In this document: positions 61,904 to 64,000 of the stretch, one piece after another
Layout of the letters: each line of letters opens with the position of its first letter
Numbering within the stretch: position 1 is the first letter of the stretch
From: Chryseobacterium elymi
GTDB lineage: Bacteria; Bacteroidota; Bacteroidia; Flavobacteriales; Weeksellaceae
DNA: 64,000 nucleotides
Direction: 5' to 3'
Assembly: GCF_003385495.1 (NCBI RefSeq)
Contig: NZ_QNUH01000012.1
Span: forward strand, 62,001-126,000
Program-made: the position numbers and the translations under genes
The notes under the pieces: generated by a model
What the model saw: the letters and a program-made list of their open reading frames with translations, nothing else
Database searches by the model: none
What the model was told of the DNA's origin: nothing

Positions 61904-62458
61904 TTACTTCAGATATTTTCTGAAAACTTTAGAATAGTTGTCGTTGAAATTAATAAGATCTATACTTTTAAAAGAAATTTTCCGCGGCTTTTTATCAATT
62001 CTGCCTGCCGGATCGTAGTTGTTAATGAGGACCGACTTACTGCTGACTTCTAAAATTTCACCAATTGAAAATAAGAAGTTTTTATTTTTTGTGCTCTCAA
62101 CAGCGCAATGAAAATCCTGTTTTTTAATGGATTTAAAAAGAGATTCGGCATTGTCTAAATTCGTTTTCTTAATAATATCTTCATTAAACCGGATCAGCTT
62201 TTCATCTGCATAGATCGCCTTTGAAATTTTATCATATTGATTGTTTCGGATGCTGATGACTCTGTTGTAGGGAACAATTTTAGTGCCTGCCAGGGTAAAA
62301 TCATTGGTTTCTTCCATCATAAGAAAATGATCGGAGAATTTTACCGGAAAACCATAGATCGCAGAATCATCATCAAGAGTAACTTTGACAAAGTCTATAT
62401 TCCGGATATGTTTCTGAATTACTTTTTTAAATTCCTTTTCTGAATACTTTTTAGCCAT
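61904..62458 (-). CDS. unknown protein with two probable Sm-like (LSm) barrels
   Basis: 184 residues. Two segments have the same plan of short beta strands: VKVTLDDDSAIYGFPVKFSDHFLMMEETNDFTLAGTKIVPYNRVISIR... (about 25-75) and FLFSIGEILEVSSKSVLINNYDPAG...KISFKSIDLINFND (about 125-175). This resembles small Sm-fold proteins of other phyla. Basic N-terminus (MAKKYSEKEFKKVIQKHIR). Cytosolic; an RNA or protein contact role is inference only. Confidence 0.65.
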   Translation of the reverse strand: MAKKYSEKEFKKVIQKHIRNIDFVKVTLDDDSAIYGFPVKFSDHFLMMEETNDFTLAGTKIVPYNRVISIRNNQYDKISKAIYADEKLIRFNEDIIKKTNLDNAESLFKSIKKQDFHCAVESTKNKNFLFSIGEILEVSSKSVLINNYDPAGRIDKKPRKISFKSIDLINFNDNYSKVFRKYLK

Positions 62459-62523
62459 AATCCCGATATTTTTAGCTAAAATAAAACTATTTAACCAAAA
62501 GTAGGGTCTGAATCAGGTTAAAT

Positions 62524-63672
62524 CTATTCCGTCGGAAATTCCGGGCGTCTCATTTTAAATTTTGTTCCTGAAAGAGATTCCAGGAAAGAAACGAGTGCTT
62601 TGGTTTCTTCTTTCGTTAAGTTCAGAGGCTTTAATAAAGGGTCGGTAACAGGGTGCATCGGGTCCAGTTTCTTTTTTTCAGGACTGGGGTCCAGCTGGTG
62701 CATTCCGCTGTTGTAAATATTCACAACACCTTCTAGATCGCCGAACAGTCCGTTGTGCATCCACGGTTGGGTAAGCATCAGATCTCTTAATTGCGGGGTA
62801 CGGAATTTACCCACATCTTCAGGCTTTTTGGTAACGTCATACAATCCCAAATCCTGGTATTTCTTTTTGTAATACGTAAGCCCGATATTGTGGAAGGATT
62901 CATCTGTAAGATACTGTCCGTTATGACAGTTCATGCAGCGGGCTTTGGTACGGAAGATATGCATTCCGTAGATTTCTTCGTCTGATAAAGCATTGTATTT
63001 TCCTTCCAGGAATTTGTCGAAACGGCTCGGCTGGCTTTTGATGGTTTTCTGGAAATCGGCAATCGCTTTTACAATCCGGTCATACGTCACTTTATCTGTG
63101 CCATATGCTTTTTTGAACAGTTCTCGATACCCTTTCACAGCCTGTATTTTGGCAGGCAGGGTTTTTACATCCATGGCCATTTCGTGATGGGCGCCCAGCG
63201 GTCCGGCAGCCTGCTCTTCCAGGGTTTTTGCCCTTCCGTCCCAGAAAAACGACTGTCGTTCTGAAATATTATACAGGGAGATGGAGTTTCTGTTGCCTAA
63301 AAGATGGTCGCTTCCCAAAGCAACACGTCTCCGGTCTGACCAGCCCATTTCAGGATCGTGGCATGAGCTGCACGAAACCTGGCTTGATTTGGATAATTTA
63401 GGATCAAAGAAGAGCATTTTACCTAAAATAACACCAGGCTTATCCTGCTCAGTGAAAAAAGCGGTATCATTTTTAATGGGAGCAAATTCTTTCCATTTAA
63501 CTCCGTAATCGATATCGGGTTTCGGCCAGTCTGTGATGGCTTTTTTGTAGCTTTTTACAATATCCTCAATATCCGGATCCTGAATATTCGAAAGATCCTG
63601 ATTTACTTTAGATGTAAAACTCCACAATACCAATAAAACCAATCCTAAAACCCAATATATACCTCTTTTCAT
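62524..63672 (-). CDS. di-haem cytochrome c peroxidase / MauG family protein
   Basis: 382 residues from ATG 63672 (a GTG is directly before it). N-terminal export segment GIYWVLGLVLLVLWSF. Two haem c sites CSSCH and CMNCH, each with the family surroundings (FFDPKLSKSSQVSCSSCHDPEMGW and ARCMNCHNGQYL). RNSISLYNISERQSFFWDGRA and FRTPQLRDLMLTQPWMHNGLFG are typical. Periplasmic peroxide reduction or protein oxidation. The upstream barrel gene stops 3 bases before. Confidence 0.92.
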   Translation of the reverse strand: MKRGIYWVLGLVLLVLWSFTSKVNQDLSNIQDPDIEDIVKSYKKAITDWPKPDIDYGVKWKEFAPIKNDTAFFTEQDKPGVILGKMLFFDPKLSKSSQVSCSSCHDPEMGWSDRRRVALGSDHLLGNRNSISLYNISERQSFFWDGRAKTLEEQAAGPLGAHHEMAMDVKTLPAKIQAVKGYRELFKKAYGTDKVTYDRIVKAIADFQKTIKSQPSRFDKFLEGKYNALSDEEIYGMHIFRTKARCMNCHNGQYLTDESFHNIGLTYYKKKYQDLGLYDVTKKPEDVGKFRTPQLRDLMLTQPWMHNGLFGDLEGVVNIYNSGMHQLDPSPEKKKLDPMHPVTDPLLKPLNLTKEETKALVSFLESLSGTKFKMRRPEFPTE

Positions 63673-63675
63673 CAC

Positions 63676-64000
63676 TTAAAATGTTATTCCGATACTTCCT
63701 CCTGCAAAATTATTATTTTTTTCCTGAATTTTTTGTGATTGATACTGTGCACTTACAAAGAATGCAGGCAGTTTTTCAAGCTTAAAATCATATCTTAAAG
63801 ATGCTCCGAATGTGGTGATATCACTGGCCTGGAAATTGAAATCCTGAAGAATCCATTCGTTGACCCCGGCGTTTGGTGTGGTTGCCAGTGCATTGATGAA
63901 TTTATTCACTTTTCTTGTGGAAAAATAAGGCTGGAATGTCAGCACCTGACGGTCATTAATCTGCTGTTTTAGATCTGCATTGATCCCGAAATAGATGTAA
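63676..64000 (-). CDS. outer-membrane beta-barrel protein, C-terminal part (truncated by window)
   Basis: The frame is open through 64000, about 107 residues. Alternating strands end in an aromatic C-terminus (SAQYQSQKIQEKNNNFAGGSIGITF), the usual outer-membrane barrel signature. The gene is read just before the cytochrome c peroxidase, so is probably co-transcribed. In related bacteria a barrel protein of the DUF6850 type sits beside such peroxidases (recollection, unconfirmed). Confidence 0.6.
   Translation of the reverse strand, partial: YIYFGINADLKQQINDRQVLTFQPYFSTRKVNKFINALATTPNAGVNEWILQDFNFQASDITTFGASLRYDFKLEKLPAFFVSAQYQSQKIQEKNNNFAGGSIGITF

Overview
The window looks like a chromosome segment of a flavobacterium of the Chryseobacterium type (Bacteroidota, Weeksellaceae). 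The DNA is AT-rich, many genes are preceded by the Bacteroidota -7 box TAnnTTTG, and there are several clade-typical genes. These include a type IX secretion (T9SS) plug protein, an FG-GAP protein with a C-terminal T9SS sorting domain, a RibBA with a decayed second domain, DUF4295 beside rpmB-rpmG, and short 'MKNLKKL..E.LKSINGG' bacteriocin-like precursors. The genus is an inference from protein style, not from rRNA.

Bases 1 to about 8246 are accessory DNA. They hold the C-terminal half of a tyrosine recombinase, an excisionase-like HTH protein, several tiny ORFs (one frameshifted), two unknown proteins, an operon of a MerR/excisionase-like HTH protein, a winged-helix protein and a phage-type replication initiator, four imperfect repeats, a large phage-fibre-like protein and an exported unknown protein. 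The stretch ends at the 3' end of a tRNA-Cys gene (8247-8317, minus strand), a classical integration site. No capsid, terminase or portal gene is present, so it looks like a small integrative element, a phage satellite or a remnant whose left end lies outside the window.

From 8247 on the window is mostly core genome. A long minus-strand cluster carries thrA-thrB-thrC-folB-DUF4403-RDD. It is preceded by a previously unmarked 33-codon Thr-rich leader peptide with its own promoter and hairpins (threonine attenuation). Next come three bacteriocin-like peptide genes (15743-16583), yicC-gmk-nadA, miaA, and an RND efflux operon with its TetR regulator and four matching operator-like sites. These are followed by a thioredoxin-like gene, a trehalose locus (AraC regulator, MFS permease, GH37 trehalase, TonB receptor), an MBL hydrolase, the T9SS plug protein, nfu-FMN reductase-hemH, a gamma carbonic anhydrase, a Pif1-like helicase, an astacin lipoprotein, a luciferase-like oxidoreductase behind a strong dyad, ribBA, fmt and recQ.

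The right part holds two tandem OmpA-type proteins (one lacking the OmpA domain), folK, sppA, a GlsB-like protein, ftsY, an exported RidA homologue, DUF4295-rpmG-rpmB, a T9SS cargo protein, lnt, vanZ, proC, a double Sm-like protein, a di-haem cytochrome c peroxidase and the end of an outer-membrane barrel protein. The most notable items are the thr leader/attenuator, the replication-plus-fibre element at tRNA-Cys, the precursor-peptide cluster with a 48-residue member, and the TetR operator set.
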